Source: Acidovorax sp. (GTDB lineage: Bacteria > Pseudomonadota > Gammaproteobacteria > Burkholderiales > Burkholderiaceae_C). Taken from it: 62,563 nucleotides of DNA. Location: NCBI GenBank assembly GCA_030692685.1, contig JAUXZO010000199.1, positions 1 through 62,563 of the forward strand, in the 5' to 3' direction. The translations under genes were made by a program, and so were the position numbers. Of the stretch, positions 27,328 through 35,855 are shown in pieces; the first letter of the stretch is position 1; every line of letters begins with the position of its first letter. Under the pieces are notes generated by a model. The model worked only from the letters and a program-made list of their open reading frames with translations, ran no database searches and was not told where the DNA came from.

Positions 27328-27650
27328 GCGCCTACCCGACCACACTCCCTGCAGAGCTATTGGACGATGACCGCGCCGCCCTCACGCTGGAGGCCCTTGC
27401 CCGCGCCTGCTGCATGGACGCAGACTGGGTGACCGCGCGGCTGCAAGAGGGCCTGCTCCATGTAAGTGCGACAGACAGCGACGACCCTACCGCTTGGCGC
27501 TTCAGCGGAGCCACCGTGGTGCGCGCCCGGCGCATTGCGCACCTCGAAGTCACCTTTGATGCCGACCCGCACCTGGCCGCACTCACAGCCGACCTGATAG
27601 AAGAAGTCACCACACTTCGACAGCAGCTGCGGCACCTGAAAAGCCGTTGA
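27324..27650 (+). CDS. cbpM: Chaperone modulator CbpM
   Basis: A 108-residue MerR-like winged-helix protein (LTLEALARACCMDADWVTARLQEGLL, then RFSGATVVRARRIAHLEVTFD, ending in a coiled helix LIEEVTTLRQQLRHLK). CbpM binds the J domain of CbpA and blocks its action on DnaK. The 4-bp overlap with cbpA gives a 1:1 style coupling. Length matches E. coli CbpM (~101). Confidence 0.88.
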   Translation: MSAYPTTLPAELLDDDRAALTLEALARACCMDADWVTARLQEGLLHVSATDSDDPTAWRFSGATVVRARRIAHLEVTFDADPHLAALTADLIEEVTTLRQQLRHLKSR

Positions 27651-27890
27651 AGATGGTGGAGTCCACGGGAATGGGTCCGGATACTTCCGAAAAACGATAG
27701 ACGCACCACGCCCGTGAACGCCATAGCGCCACCACGCGACCACGCAGCCCATGGAACGACTGTGCGCGTGTCCCCCAACACGTGGTCATTTCGTGCTGGT
27801 GTCACCCGACAGGGACATGTAAGCTCCCCCGCACCCCTTCGCTCGCCCCACCCACTCAGGCGTATCGCCGACGGCCTTACCTATCAATTC

Positions 27891-28943
27891 ATGCCCACGT
27901 CCCGCCGCCAGATGCCCCGCCGTATTTACCCCCTGCGCATTCTGGGCATGGGGCTGGGGGGCATGCTGGCGGGAGTGGTGTTGTGGGAGCGGCAAGCCAG
28001 CATCGCAGCCTGGCTGGCCATGGTGATCCCCGCGTTTGTCTGGCCGCATGTGGCCTACCTGATCACACGGCGCAGCGCCGACCCGTACCGCGCTGAAACC
28101 CGGAATTTGCTCATTGACTCCGCCATGGCGGCCAGCTTTTTGCCCCTCATGCACTTCAACTTGCTGCCCAGCGTGTTGGTACTGACGCTGACCATGGTCG
28201 ACAAGATCACCACTGGCGTCCGGGGACTCTGGTTGCGGTCCATTCCCGCCATGCTTGCCGGATGCGCGGCGGGCGCGCTACTGGCCGGATGGCACTGGGC
28301 GCCAGACACCTCCATGCGCGTCATCGTGGCGTGTTTGCCGGTGATGGTGCTGCATACCATTTCGGTCAGCGTCGTCAGCTACCAGTTGATCCGCAAAACC
28401 GCCCACCAGAACCAGCTGCTGGACGAACTGCGGCGCGTGGACGCCCTCACCGGCCTGTTCGGGCGCGGCCACTGGCAAGAGCAGGCCGAAGCAGCACTGC
28501 GCCGCCACCATGCCAGCGATGAGCCCGCCTGCATGCTGATGCTGGACATTGACCACTTCAAGGGCATCAACGACACCCACGGCCACACCGTAGGCGACGA
28601 AGTGATCCGCGCGCTGGCGCATGTGGTGCGCGGCAACGTGCGCGCGGGCGACTGCGCGGGGCGCTACGGCGGCGACGAATTCGCCATCATCCTGCCGGGC
28701 ATGCAGGCCAAGGACGCCTTGGCCATTGCCCACCGCATCCGCGAACAAACCGAGGGCGTGCGCCTGCGCAGCCTGCCCGGTGTGCGCATTACCAGCAGCA
28801 TCGGCGTGGCGCCTGCCGACCACCGCCACAACAACCTGCGCGCCTGGATTGATGCAGCCGACACCGCGCTGTACGCGGCCAAGAATGCGGGTCGCAACCG
28901 CGTGGCGGGCAGCCTGGAGCCGGAGTTGGCGCCGGCGGTGTAA
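27891..28943 (+). CDS. Diguanylate cyclase with MASE2 membrane sensor
   Basis: A ~350-residue inner-membrane protein. A MASE2-type N-terminal region with about four or five TM helices (RIYPLRILGMGLGGMLAGVV) is followed by a GGDEF domain (~residues 185-345). The active site reads GGDEF, and an RxxD inhibitory site (RAGD) lies five residues before it, so the cyclase should be active and product-inhibited. It makes c-di-GMP; E. coli DgcC/AdrA has the same layout. ATG 27891 is preferred; an upstream start at 27714 would add 59 residues of low-complexity sequence. Confidence 0.9.
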   Translation: MPTSRRQMPRRIYPLRILGMGLGGMLAGVVLWERQASIAAWLAMVIPAFVWPHVAYLITRRSADPYRAETRNLLIDSAMAASFLPLMHFNLLPSVLVLTLTMVDKITTGVRGLWLRSIPAMLAGCAAGALLAGWHWAPDTSMRVIVACLPVMVLHTISVSVVSYQLIRKTAHQNQLLDELRRVDALTGLFGRGHWQEQAEAALRRHHASDEPACMLMLDIDHFKGINDTHGHTVGDEVIRALAHVVRGNVRAGDCAGRYGGDEFAIILPGMQAKDALAIAHRIREQTEGVRLRSLPGVRITSSIGVAPADHRHNNLRAWIDAADTALYAAKNAGRNRVAGSLEPELAPAV

Positions 28944-29082
28944 CGGGCCCGGGGAGAGTGGACGACCCTCCTCCAGAATCGCCTGCAGCCCCGCCACGCC
29001 AGGGCCAACCCGTCAGCACAACCGGAGCCAGCGACTTCGTTGCCCAACACCAAAGAAAAACGACTGTGAGGAGACTCCGCTC

Positions 29083-29730
29083 ATGTCACGCATACGCAAG
29101 CTTCTTGCCCTATCGACCGTGCTGTTGATGCTGGCTGGCTGTGCTTTGCCACCTGCCACCCAGCCGCGCGCTGCGGCCCCCATGGACTTTGCGCTGCAGC
29201 ATGGGCTGCAACTCCAAGTGAGCCCGTGGGTGGACATGATGCCTCGGGTAGCCAAGGAATATGAGACTCCATCGTGTGCGAACCTGATCGTGAGCTTCTC
29301 CATACGTGCTGGCACCGATGGTTTCCCACCCGACCTGGAGGTGAGCTCGGTGCGACTGACCAAGCTGGGAGTTGCGGGAATGGGCGTGCGAGAGTTGCTG
29401 CTGGATTGGGATGCGCTCATCCATCACAGCTCCATCCCTCGCTGGGCCGAAACCCGCTTTTCCGGGCACGTGGTGGATGCCAAGGTGCGCGAGACCTACC
29501 TCATCGAGACCTTGTCATCTGCGAAAGACTGGAGCAGCAACCGCGCGGCGGTGAGCGGTGGGTGGGTACCGCGCAGTTGGTTCAAAGAGCGCACCTTCCG
29601 CGGTGTAGCGACGGGCTGCCCACCGTTGGGATGGGATCCCGGAGACACCCTCGAAGTGGTACTGCAGCTCCGGGCGGGAACTCAGAGGGCCACGCTGCGC
29701 TCGACGGGCTTGTACGGCGCAGCTTCGTAG
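29083..29730 (+). CDS. Hypothetical lipoprotein
   Basis: A 215-residue predicted lipoprotein with a short signal peptide and lipobox LAGC (Cys ~22), then a Pro/Ala linker and a globular domain of unknown family. GAGGAG precedes ATG 29083. Visible features are two or three scattered cysteines and beta-rich sequence (LEVVLQLRAGTQRATL near the end). It stands alone between a cyclase and a convergent histidine kinase. No function assigned. Confidence 0.75.
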   Translation: MSRIRKLLALSTVLLMLAGCALPPATQPRAAAPMDFALQHGLQLQVSPWVDMMPRVAKEYETPSCANLIVSFSIRAGTDGFPPDLEVSSVRLTKLGVAGMGVRELLLDWDALIHHSSIPRWAETRFSGHVVDAKVRETYLIETLSSAKDWSSNRAAVSGGWVPRSWFKERTFRGVATGCPPLGWDPGDTLEVVLQLRAGTQRATLRSTGLYGAAS

Positions 29731-29767
29731 CTGCACAGGCACAGACTACATCCCCTGCTTTCTTAAG

Positions 29768-30586
29768 TCACGATGCATTGAAGGCTAGCGCCTCTCGTGC
29801 GAGGACCTCGACAGGCCACACCACCCGCACCGCGCAGCCGCCGCCCAGCGCCGCCGTAGCACTGATCTGCGCACCATGGCGTTGCGCCACCGCACGGCAC
29901 AGCGCCAGCCCAGTACCCACACCTTCAAAATCGGTCTCGCGGTGCAGGCGCTGGAACACGCCGAACAAGGTGCCCGCACGGGCCGGGTCAAACCCCACGC
30001 CGTTGTCCTGCACCGTGAAGGCCACGTGGCCCGCAGGCGCCACATCGACCGACACGGTGATGCAGGGCTGCGCTACGGGGCGCGTGAACTTGAGGGCGTT
30101 GGTCAGAAGCTGGACCAGCAGCGCTTGCAGCAGTGTGGGGTCAGCCTGCAGCGTGGGCAGGTCCAACGCAATACGCCACTCCACGTGGCGCCCCGCCTCG
30201 GCAGCGGCCAGCGTGCCACGCGCCTGGGCAATCGCGTCTGCCAGCAACACGGGCTGCAGCCGCAGCGGCGCGCGGCTGGCCTGCACCAGGGCTTGCAGGC
30301 CGTCAATCATGAGCCCCATGCGCCGGGCAGACTGGTCCATGGTGGCCAGAAAACCCAGCGCCTCTTGCACCTCCGCGCCCTGGAGCACGTCGGATGGCAG
30401 GTCGCCCAGCACCTCGCGCACCAGGGTGCCGTACGACGTCACATGCCGCAGCGGCGCGCGCAGGTCGTGCGATACGGCGCGCAAGAACTCCTCCTGCGCG
30501 GCGGCCATGTCGGCCACCTGCTGCTGGCTGCGGGCCAGCTCGGCGCGCAACCCTTCGACGGTCTGCTGGTCGTTTTCACCGCTCAT
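29768..30586 (-). CDS. Soluble histidine kinase
   Basis: A 272-residue kinase without TM or sensor domain. A short coiled coil is followed by HisKA with SHDLRAPLRH, and HATPase_c with N-box LLTNALKFTR, G1 QDNGVGFDPA and a G2 region GTGLALCRAVAQRHGA. All catalytic boxes look intact. It follows glmU on the same strand, 123 bp away, with a repeat between. It probably receives its signal through a partner protein; no response regulator is adjacent. Confidence 0.85.
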   Translation of the reverse strand: MSGENDQQTVEGLRAELARSQQQVADMAAAQEEFLRAVSHDLRAPLRHVTSYGTLVREVLGDLPSDVLQGAEVQEALGFLATMDQSARRMGLMIDGLQALVQASRAPLRLQPVLLADAIAQARGTLAAAEAGRHVEWRIALDLPTLQADPTLLQALLVQLLTNALKFTRPVAQPCITVSVDVAPAGHVAFTVQDNGVGFDPARAGTLFGVFQRLHRETDFEGVGTGLALCRAVAQRHGAQISATAALGGGCAVRVVWPVEVLAREALAFNAS

Positions 30587-30666
30587 GCCAAGCGTCCGGA
30601 TCGTTCGGCAAGGCGCGGCCCAGGCCAGCGGCCGCCGCGCAAGGGCCGCCCCGCCGCTCTGGCAGC

Positions 30667-30705
30667 GTCCCCCTGGAGGGGGAAGGCGCGAAGCGACTCA
30701 GGGGG
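30667..30705. repeat. CCCCCTGAG-type interspersed repeat, copy 1
   Basis: GTCCCCCTGGAGGGGGAAGG followed by CGCGAAGCGACTCAGGGGG. It contains a CCCCCT-GG-AGGGGG hairpin and CCCCCTGAG on the other strand. It begins four bases beyond the glmU stop (minus strand) and may act as its terminator. A second copy is at 38381. Confidence 0.8.
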
Positions 30706-30709
30706 TGTT

Positions 30710-32128
30710 TCATTTTTTCGGACGATTCCAGTTGGCAATGCTGACCTGCTTGCCCCGCGCCACGCTCAGCGCACCCGGTGCCGTGCTTTTGGTGATGGTG
30801 CTGCCACCGCCCACCGTGCCGCCCGCGCCAATGGTGACGGGCGCCACCAGCACGCAGTTGCTGCCAATGTGCACATCGGCCTCGATCACTGTGCGGTGCT
30901 TGTTGGCGCCGTCGTAGTTGGCGGTGATGCTGCCTGCGCCGTAGTTCACGCGCTCGCCCACCGTGGCGTCGCCCAGGTAGGCCAGGTGGTTGGCTTTGGC
31001 ACCGTCGGCCAGAGTGCTGTTCTTCACCTCGACAAAGTTGCCGATGTGCACCTCGCGGCCCAGTTGGGCGCCAGGGCGCAGGCGGGCAAAGGGGCCAATC
31101 AGCGCGCCCTCGCCCACGGTGGCACCGGCCTTTTCGCCGTCGATGTGGGTGAAGGGGTGGATGAAGGCGCCCGCCGCAATGTGTGCGTTGGCAATGCAGC
31201 AGTTGGCGCCAATGCTTACGCCCTCGCCCAGCTCCACGCGGCCGGTGAAGACGCAGTTCACGTCGATCTCTACATCCTGCCCACACACCAGCTCGCCGCG
31301 CACGCCGGTGCGGGTGTCGTCGCGCACATCGAACCGGGCCGGGTCGGCCAGCCGCACGCCTTGCTCCAGCAGTGCGCGGGCTTGGCGCAGCTGGTGCGCG
31401 CGTTCCAGCTCGGCCAGTTGCAGGGGGCTGTTCACGCCCGCCACTTGCAGTGCATCGGTGATGCGGTGGGCCACCACAGGCACGGCATCCTGCACGGCCA
31501 TGGCGACGATGTCGGTGAGGTAATACTCGCCCTGGGCGTTGTCATTGGTCAGCCGCGCCAGCCAGCCGCGCAGCAGCCGCGCGGGCACGGCCATGATGCC
31601 GCTGTAGACCTCGGTGATGGCGCGTTGGGCGTCGCTCGCGTCCTTGTGTTCGACGATGCCTTGCACCGCGCCGTCGGCATTGCGCACGATGCGGCCGTAG
31701 CCGGTGGGGTCGGGCAGGGTCACGGTGAGCAGCGCCAGCCGGTCGCCTACCGACGCATCCACCAGCGCGCGCAGCGTGTCGGCCTGGGTCAGCGGCACAT
31801 CGCCCGACAGCACCACCACCGTGCCGTCATCGCGCAAATGGGGCACGGCTTGCAACACGGCGTGGCCGGTACCCAGCTGCGGCTCCTGGCGCACAAATTT
31901 CAGGTCAAAAGAGGCGCTAGCGCTTGCTCCACCTGCGGTAGCCGCTTCTACTTCTGCAGCACCGTGGCCGGTGATGACGACGGCGCTGCGCGCCTGCAGG
32001 TGCGCGGCCTGGTCCAGCACATGGTGCAGCAGCGGGCGCCCGGCCAGGCGCTGCAGCACTTTGGGGATGCGGCTTTTCATGCGGGTGCCCTTGCCGGCCG
32101 CCATGATGAGGATGTCGAGTGAGGTCAT
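30710..32128 (-). CDS. glmU: Bifunctional UDP-N-acetylglucosamine pyrophosphorylase / glucosamine-1-phosphate N-acetyltransferase
   Basis: A 472-residue GlmU. The pyrophosphorylase domain starts with MAAGKGTRMKSRIPKVLQ and contains GTGHAV and VVVLSGDVPL. The C-terminal left-handed beta helix acetyltransferase has PFARLRPGAQLGREVHIGNF, VEVKNSTL and NYDGANKHRT. It makes GlcN-1-P to GlcNAc-1-P to UDP-GlcNAc. It is longer than usual (~456); extra residues at about 58-74 (EAATAGGASASASFD) coincide with DNA resembling the GCGCTT/AAGCGC repeat, apparently an in-frame insertion in a surface loop. Confidence 0.96.
   Translation of the reverse strand: MTSLDILIMAAGKGTRMKSRIPKVLQRLAGRPLLHHVLDQAAHLQARSAVVITGHGAAEVEAATAGGASASASFDLKFVRQEPQLGTGHAVLQAVPHLRDDGTVVVLSGDVPLTQADTLRALVDASVGDRLALLTVTLPDPTGYGRIVRNADGAVQGIVEHKDASDAQRAITEVYSGIMAVPARLLRGWLARLTNDNAQGEYYLTDIVAMAVQDAVPVVAHRITDALQVAGVNSPLQLAELERAHQLRQARALLEQGVRLADPARFDVRDDTRTGVRGELVCGQDVEIDVNCVFTGRVELGEGVSIGANCCIANAHIAAGAFIHPFTHIDGEKAGATVGEGALIGPFARLRPGAQLGREVHIGNFVEVKNSTLADGAKANHLAYLGDATVGERVNYGAGSITANYDGANKHRTVIEADVHIGSNCVLVAPVTIGAGGTVGGGSTITKSTAPGALSVARGKQVSIANWNRPKK
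31907..31957. repeat. GCGCTT/AAGCGC-like repeat inside glmU
   Basis: Plus-strand AAAAGAGGCGCTAGCGCTTG then GGTAGCCGCTTCTAC. One half matches the interspersed repeat (compare the copy at 32218); the other half has diverged. It is in frame in glmU and encodes an Ala/Ser/Gly-rich loop. Confidence 0.5.
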
Positions 32129-32217
32129 GAAAAATGAGGGTTGGGGGGCGCAGAAAAAGCCCGGCGCGCGGGCATGGCGTGGATTATCGGCGGGAGCCCA
32201 TTCAGCGCAGAACGCTA

Positions 32218-32268
32218 TTAAAATAATAGCTTCTAGCGCTTATCTCATAAGCGCTAGAGGCCATTTTG
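32218..32268. repeat. GCGCTT/AAGCGC interspersed repeat, copy 5
   Basis: ATAGCTTCTAGCGCTTATCTCATAAGCGCTAGAGGCC-type unit between glmU (start 32128) and the end of the Crp/Fnr gene (32297). A clear hairpin; possible terminator of the Crp/Fnr transcript. Confidence 0.8.
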
Positions 32269-32296
32269 ACCATATTTTCGCTACCACAAGCCGCGC

Positions 32297-33061
32297 CTAC
32301 AGCAGCGGCATCAACCGCGGCGGCGTGTCGTAGTACTCGGCGATGCGCGCCAGCGCCCGGGTGTTCAGCAGGCGCAGCCGCCCGTTTTTCAACTCGTGCA
32401 GGCCCAGCAGCGACAGGCGCCGCAGCGTCTTGTTGGTGTGCACCAGCGACAACCCCAGCGCGTCTGCAATGTGCTGCTGGTTGAGCGGGAACGCCACCGT
32501 GCCGTCCTCCACCAGCCCAATGCGCTCCAGCCGCTGGTAAAGGTGCATCAGCAGCATCGCCACACGCTCGGTAGCGTTGCGGCGGCCGGTGGTCAACAGG
32601 TTGTCGTCTACATGGCTTTCTTCGTGGGCCGACAGCCAGGTGATGTCGTAGCCCAGGCGCGGTTGCTCGCGGAAAATATCCCACAGGCTGTCGTTCTGGA
32701 ACACGCACAGCATGCAATCGGTCAGCGCCTCGATGCCGTGCGTGGACACCTCGCCAAACTCCTGTTGCAGGCCCACCAGATCGCCGGGCAACAGAAAATT
32801 GAGGATCTGGCGGCGTCCGTCGCTCAGCGTCTTGTAGCGAAACGCCCAGCCGGAATACAGCGTGAACAGCTTGGCGTTGGTCTGGTTTTCGCGCACCAGG
32901 GCGCCACCGGCTTCCACCACCATGGTGTTGGTGCGAAACCCCTCGATGAAATCCAGCACTTCGGACTTGACGGGGGTAAACGCGCCGGTCTGTCGCAGCC
33001 GACACTGGTGGCAGGAAGGCGGGCACGCCTGAAGCGTGGACAGCGAGGGCGTGTCATTCAT
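32297..33061 (-). CDS. Crp/Fnr-family regulator with FNR-like cysteines
   Basis: A 254-residue regulator with a cyclic-nucleotide-binding fold (residues ~35-150) and a C-terminal winged HTH (FPLNQQHIADALGLSLVHTN then KTLRRLSLLGL). Cysteines at 13, 17 and 20 (CPPSCHQC), plus Cys119, which aligns with FNR Cys122, could hold an iron-sulfur cluster; the C-x3-C-x2-C spacing differs from FNR. ATG 33061 is preferred. An upstream in-frame start at 33181 runs through a hexamer tandem repeat (IDIDIDID). It is divergent from a BLUF photoreceptor gene. Confidence 0.88.
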   Translation of the reverse strand: MNDTPSLSTLQACPPSCHQCRLRQTGAFTPVKSEVLDFIEGFRTNTMVVEAGGALVRENQTNAKLFTLYSGWAFRYKTLSDGRRQILNFLLPGDLVGLQQEFGEVSTHGIEALTDCMLCVFQNDSLWDIFREQPRLGYDITWLSAHEESHVDDNLLTTGRRNATERVAMLLMHLYQRLERIGLVEDGTVAFPLNQQHIADALGLSLVHTNKTLRRLSLLGLHELKNGRLRLLNTRALARIAEYYDTPPRLMPLL

Positions 33062-33141
33062 GGTGCGCAATTTTAGGGAGCCACGGTGCGATTGAGGCGC
33101 GGCGCACCCAGCATTTTTTGGAAGCCCTGCGGTGTCTGCGT

Positions 33142-33172
33142 TTATGTCTATGTCTATGTCTATGTCTATGTC
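33142..33172. repeat. Hexamer tandem repeat (TCTATG)~5
   Basis: Five consecutive TCTATG units, in the 158-bp divergent region between the Crp/Fnr regulator (start 33061) and the BLUF gene (start 33220). Change of copy number would move promoter elements by 6 bp steps. Confidence 0.9.
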
Positions 33173-33219
33173 TTTTGACATTGCGACCCTGGGAGGCCCG
33201 CTCTACAGTGCATGCCTCT

Positions 33220-33618
33220 ATGAAAATCGTTGCCGCTCTGTATGAAGTTCTTTATGTAAGCACCCTGGCCCCCGAACAACCGCTGAGCGTGGTGGCCGAA
33301 ATCGCCGGACGCGCACGCCAGGTCAACGGGGAGCTGGACATTACCGGTCTGCTCATCTTTGACGGCCAGCGCTTTTGCCAGCAGCTGGAGGGCCCCAAGA
33401 AGGCCGTGCTCAAACGCATCGAACGCATCCGCAACGACCCACGCCACATCAACGTGGAGGTGCTGCACCACGGCACGCTGGCGGGGCGGCGGTTTCAGAA
33501 TTTCAGCCTGGCCTTCAGCACCGTGGAAGACGTGGATGCGCTGGCACGCATGGAACGGCTGGATGGCGACGCGGCACTTGCCGCGTTCAGCACCGTGTGC
33601 AGCGAACTCGAACTCTGA
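33220..33618 (+). CDS. BLUF-domain blue-light sensor
   Basis: A 132-residue stand-alone BLUF protein (FAD-binding blue-light photoreceptor). The flavin-contacting Tyr12 (LYVST), Asn36 (QVNGELDITG) and Gln54 (FCQQLEGP) are present. The semi-conserved Trp/Met region reads RRFQNFSLAF, so Trp is replaced by Phe and Met by Leu. No output domain is attached; it would signal through a protein partner. Divergent from the Crp/Fnr regulator. ATG 33220 starts the domain; a longer frame reads through the tandem repeat. Confidence 0.85.
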   Translation: MKIVAALYEVLYVSTLAPEQPLSVVAEIAGRARQVNGELDITGLLIFDGQRFCQQLEGPKKAVLKRIERIRNDPRHINVEVLHHGTLAGRRFQNFSLAFSTVEDVDALARMERLDGDAALAAFSTVCSELEL

Positions 33619-33687
33619 CAGGCCCGTTTTTCGTCGTTTCTGTCGATTCTGTCGTTACGTTCGCGCTCCCCGCAGCTCCCCGCCGCG

Positions 33688-34965
33688 TCACTCCGCGTGC
33701 GGCCAGCGGCGCAGGATCAGCGTGGCGTTCACACCGCCAAAACCAAACCCGTTGAGCATGGCGTGTGTCAGCGCCATGCGCCGTGGCTGCAGGGCCACCA
33801 TGTCTAGGCCCTGGGCCAAGGCGTCGGGTTCGTGCAGGTTCAAGGTGCCCGGTACCACCTGGTCGCGCAACGCCAGCGCCGTAAAGATGGCGGCCACCGC
33901 ACCGGCAGCGCCCAGCAAGTGCCCCGTGGCCGATTTGGTGGAACTGATGGCCACCTCGCCCGCGGTGCCAAACACGCGGCGAATGGCGGCCAGCTCCCCC
34001 CGGTCGCCAACCATTGTGGACGTGGCGTGGGCGTTCAGATGCTGCACATCCCGCGCTGTGAGGCCTGCTTGCGCCAGCGCGGCCTCCATGCTGCGGGCCG
34101 CGCCATCGCCGTCTTCAGGGCCTGAGGTGATGTGGTACGCATCGGCCGACGTGCCGTAGCCCACCAGCTCGGCCAGCGGCTGGGCGCCCCGGGCAAGAGC
34201 GTGGTCCAGCGCCTCGATCACCAGCATGCCCGCGCCTTCGCCCATCACAAACCCGTCACGCTGCGCGTCAAACGGCCGCGATGCTTGCTCGGGCGTGTCG
34301 TTGAAGCCCGCGCCCAGGGCCTTGGCCGCCGCAAAACCGCCCAAGCTCACCCGGTCGATGGCCGCTTCGCTGCCGCCGCACAAGGCCACATCGGCCTCGC
34401 CGCTGCGGATGAGGCGAGCGGCGTCACCAATGGCCTGCACGCTGGCGGCACAGGCCGTGACCGGCGCACCCAGCGGGCCCTTGAGGCCATGGCGGATCGA
34501 CACCTGCCCCGCCGCCAGATTGACCAGGAACGACGGCACGGTAAACGGCGACAGGCGCTGCGGGCCGCGCGTGTCGGTGGTGCGCACGGCCTCGGCAATG
34601 GCACCAAAGCCCCCAATGCCCGATCCGATCACCGTGGCAGTGCGCTCGCGTGCCCGTTCATCCACGGGCGGCCAGCCGGCCTGCGCCAGCGCCTGCTGGG
34701 CGGCGCCCAACGCAAACGGGATAAAGCGGTCCATCTTGCGCTGGTCTTTGACCGAGACGATGGCATCCACGTCCCACCCGCCCTCCGGGTCCTCAAGCAC
34801 ATCCCGCACCCGGCCGCCCACCTTGGCGGCAATGCCTTCTGTGACGGCATCCGGCAAACGCGACAAGCCTGAGCGACCGGCCAAGAGGCGCTGCCAGGCC
34901 AGTTCCACGCTGCAACCCAGCGGCGAGACAAGGCCCATGCCGGTGACCACAACCCGCCGCATCAT
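33688..34965 (-). CDS. fabF: Beta-ketoacyl-ACP synthase II (FabF-type)
   Basis: A 425-residue condensing enzyme with the thiolase fold. It starts RRVVVTGMGLVSPLG; the nucleophile is in APVTACAASVQA, the two histidines in NAHATSTMVGD and KSATGHLLGAAGAV. It elongates malonyl-ACP to beta-ketoacyl-ACP in fatty acid synthesis. It stands alone, without acpP or fabG nearby, and is divergent from a TetR-type regulator. It may therefore be a second, regulated KAS II rather than the main housekeeping copy. Confidence 0.9.
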   Translation of the reverse strand: MMRRVVVTGMGLVSPLGCSVELAWQRLLAGRSGLSRLPDAVTEGIAAKVGGRVRDVLEDPEGGWDVDAIVSVKDQRKMDRFIPFALGAAQQALAQAGWPPVDERARERTATVIGSGIGGFGAIAEAVRTTDTRGPQRLSPFTVPSFLVNLAAGQVSIRHGLKGPLGAPVTACAASVQAIGDAARLIRSGEADVALCGGSEAAIDRVSLGGFAAAKALGAGFNDTPEQASRPFDAQRDGFVMGEGAGMLVIEALDHALARGAQPLAELVGYGTSADAYHITSGPEDGDGAARSMEAALAQAGLTARDVQHLNAHATSTMVGDRGELAAIRRVFGTAGEVAISSTKSATGHLLGAAGAVAAIFTALALRDQVVPGTLNLHEPDALAQGLDMVALQPRRMALTHAMLNGFGFGGVNATLILRRWPHAE

Positions 34966-35105
34966 GCCTCCGCCCTGTCACACGTTTCTTGACACGGTTT
35001 TTGACACGACACACGCTTCAGCGCGCATCGGTTCGCATTTGTCTTCTTCATGGGTTCACCTCCACAGATTGGGCCAACAGATGCGCCACCCTCGGGGCGG
35101 CGCCT

Positions 35106-35129
35106 TTATGATTGCAGCCGTCATCATAA
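35106..35129. promoter_or_regulatory. Palindrome, candidate TetR operator
   Basis: TTATGAT-(10)-ATCATAA, 7-bp perfect arms, 49 bp before the TetR-type gene in the 212-bp divergent region with fabF. Two TTGACACG direct repeats (34989 and 35001), which look like -35 elements, lie near the fabF side. Confidence 0.5.
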
Positions 35130-35177
35130 AGGTCGGTGCAGTTTTTTGCGTATGACCACCATCATTACGGGGCAGGT

Positions 35178-35813
35178 ATGAAGGTTTCCAAAGCACAAGC
35201 CGCTGAAAACCGGCAGGGCATTCTGGACGCGGCAGCCCGCTTGTACCGGGAACGCGGACTGACGGGTGTGGGCGTGGCAGACATCACGCGTGAAGCGGGA
35301 TTGACGCATGGCGGGCTGTACCGCCACTTTGAGTCCAAAGAGGCGCTGGTGCGCGAGGCCTGTGCACGCGCGTTCGATGGATCTACCGAAACGCTCGACC
35401 AGGCCGCAGCCCCAGCGGCCAGCCATGTCAACGACCGCATTCGCGCCTACCTCTCGCCCCGGCACCGTGATGCGCCGGGCATCGGCTGCCCTATCGCCGC
35501 GCTGGCCATGGACGCGGCGCGGGCGGGTGGCGGGCTGTCAGACGTGTTCGCCCACGGCATCGAAAACAACATCGAGCGTTACGCCCAGTTGATTGCCGAG
35601 CACAACGCCTCGCAGGGCGGGCCCGCTTCGACGCCGGAGCCCAAAGACCGCGCGCAAGCGATGCAGGTGCTGGCCACGCTGGTCGGCGGGCTGCTGCTGG
35701 CCCGCGCTACCGCCGCCGGGCGCCCCGCGCTGTCCGAGGAGTTGCTGACCACGCTACGGGCCCAGCTGATCGAACTGCTGGGCGAAGCGCCAAACGCTGC
35801 CACCGAGCATTAG
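35178..35813 (+). CDS. TetR/AcrR-family repressor
   Basis: A 211-residue TetR-type regulator. The HTH is at residues ~10-55 (RQGILDAAARLYRERGLTGV, then DITREAGLTHGGLYRHFESK). An all-helical ligand domain follows, with GIGCPIAALAMDAARAGG, typical of the NemR/AcuR-like branch. GGCAGG before ATG 35178 is a moderate ribosome site; the in-frame start at 35136 overlaps the operator-like region. Divergent from fabF, which it may control. Confidence 0.88.
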   Translation: MKVSKAQAAENRQGILDAAARLYRERGLTGVGVADITREAGLTHGGLYRHFESKEALVREACARAFDGSTETLDQAAAPAASHVNDRIRAYLSPRHRDAPGIGCPIAALAMDAARAGGGLSDVFAHGIENNIERYAQLIAEHNASQGGPASTPEPKDRAQAMQVLATLVGGLLLARATAAGRPALSEELLTTLRAQLIELLGEAPNAATEH

Positions 35814-35855
35814 GAATGCCGAAGGCCCCGGCGTTCAGCCCCAATATTTACTATC

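Noticed and set aside
33118..33220. Longer N-terminus for the BLUF protein (CLCLCLC run) and for the Crp/Fnr protein (IDIDID run)
   Set aside because: Both extensions only translate the TCTATG tandem repeat; the conserved domains begin at 33220 and 33061.
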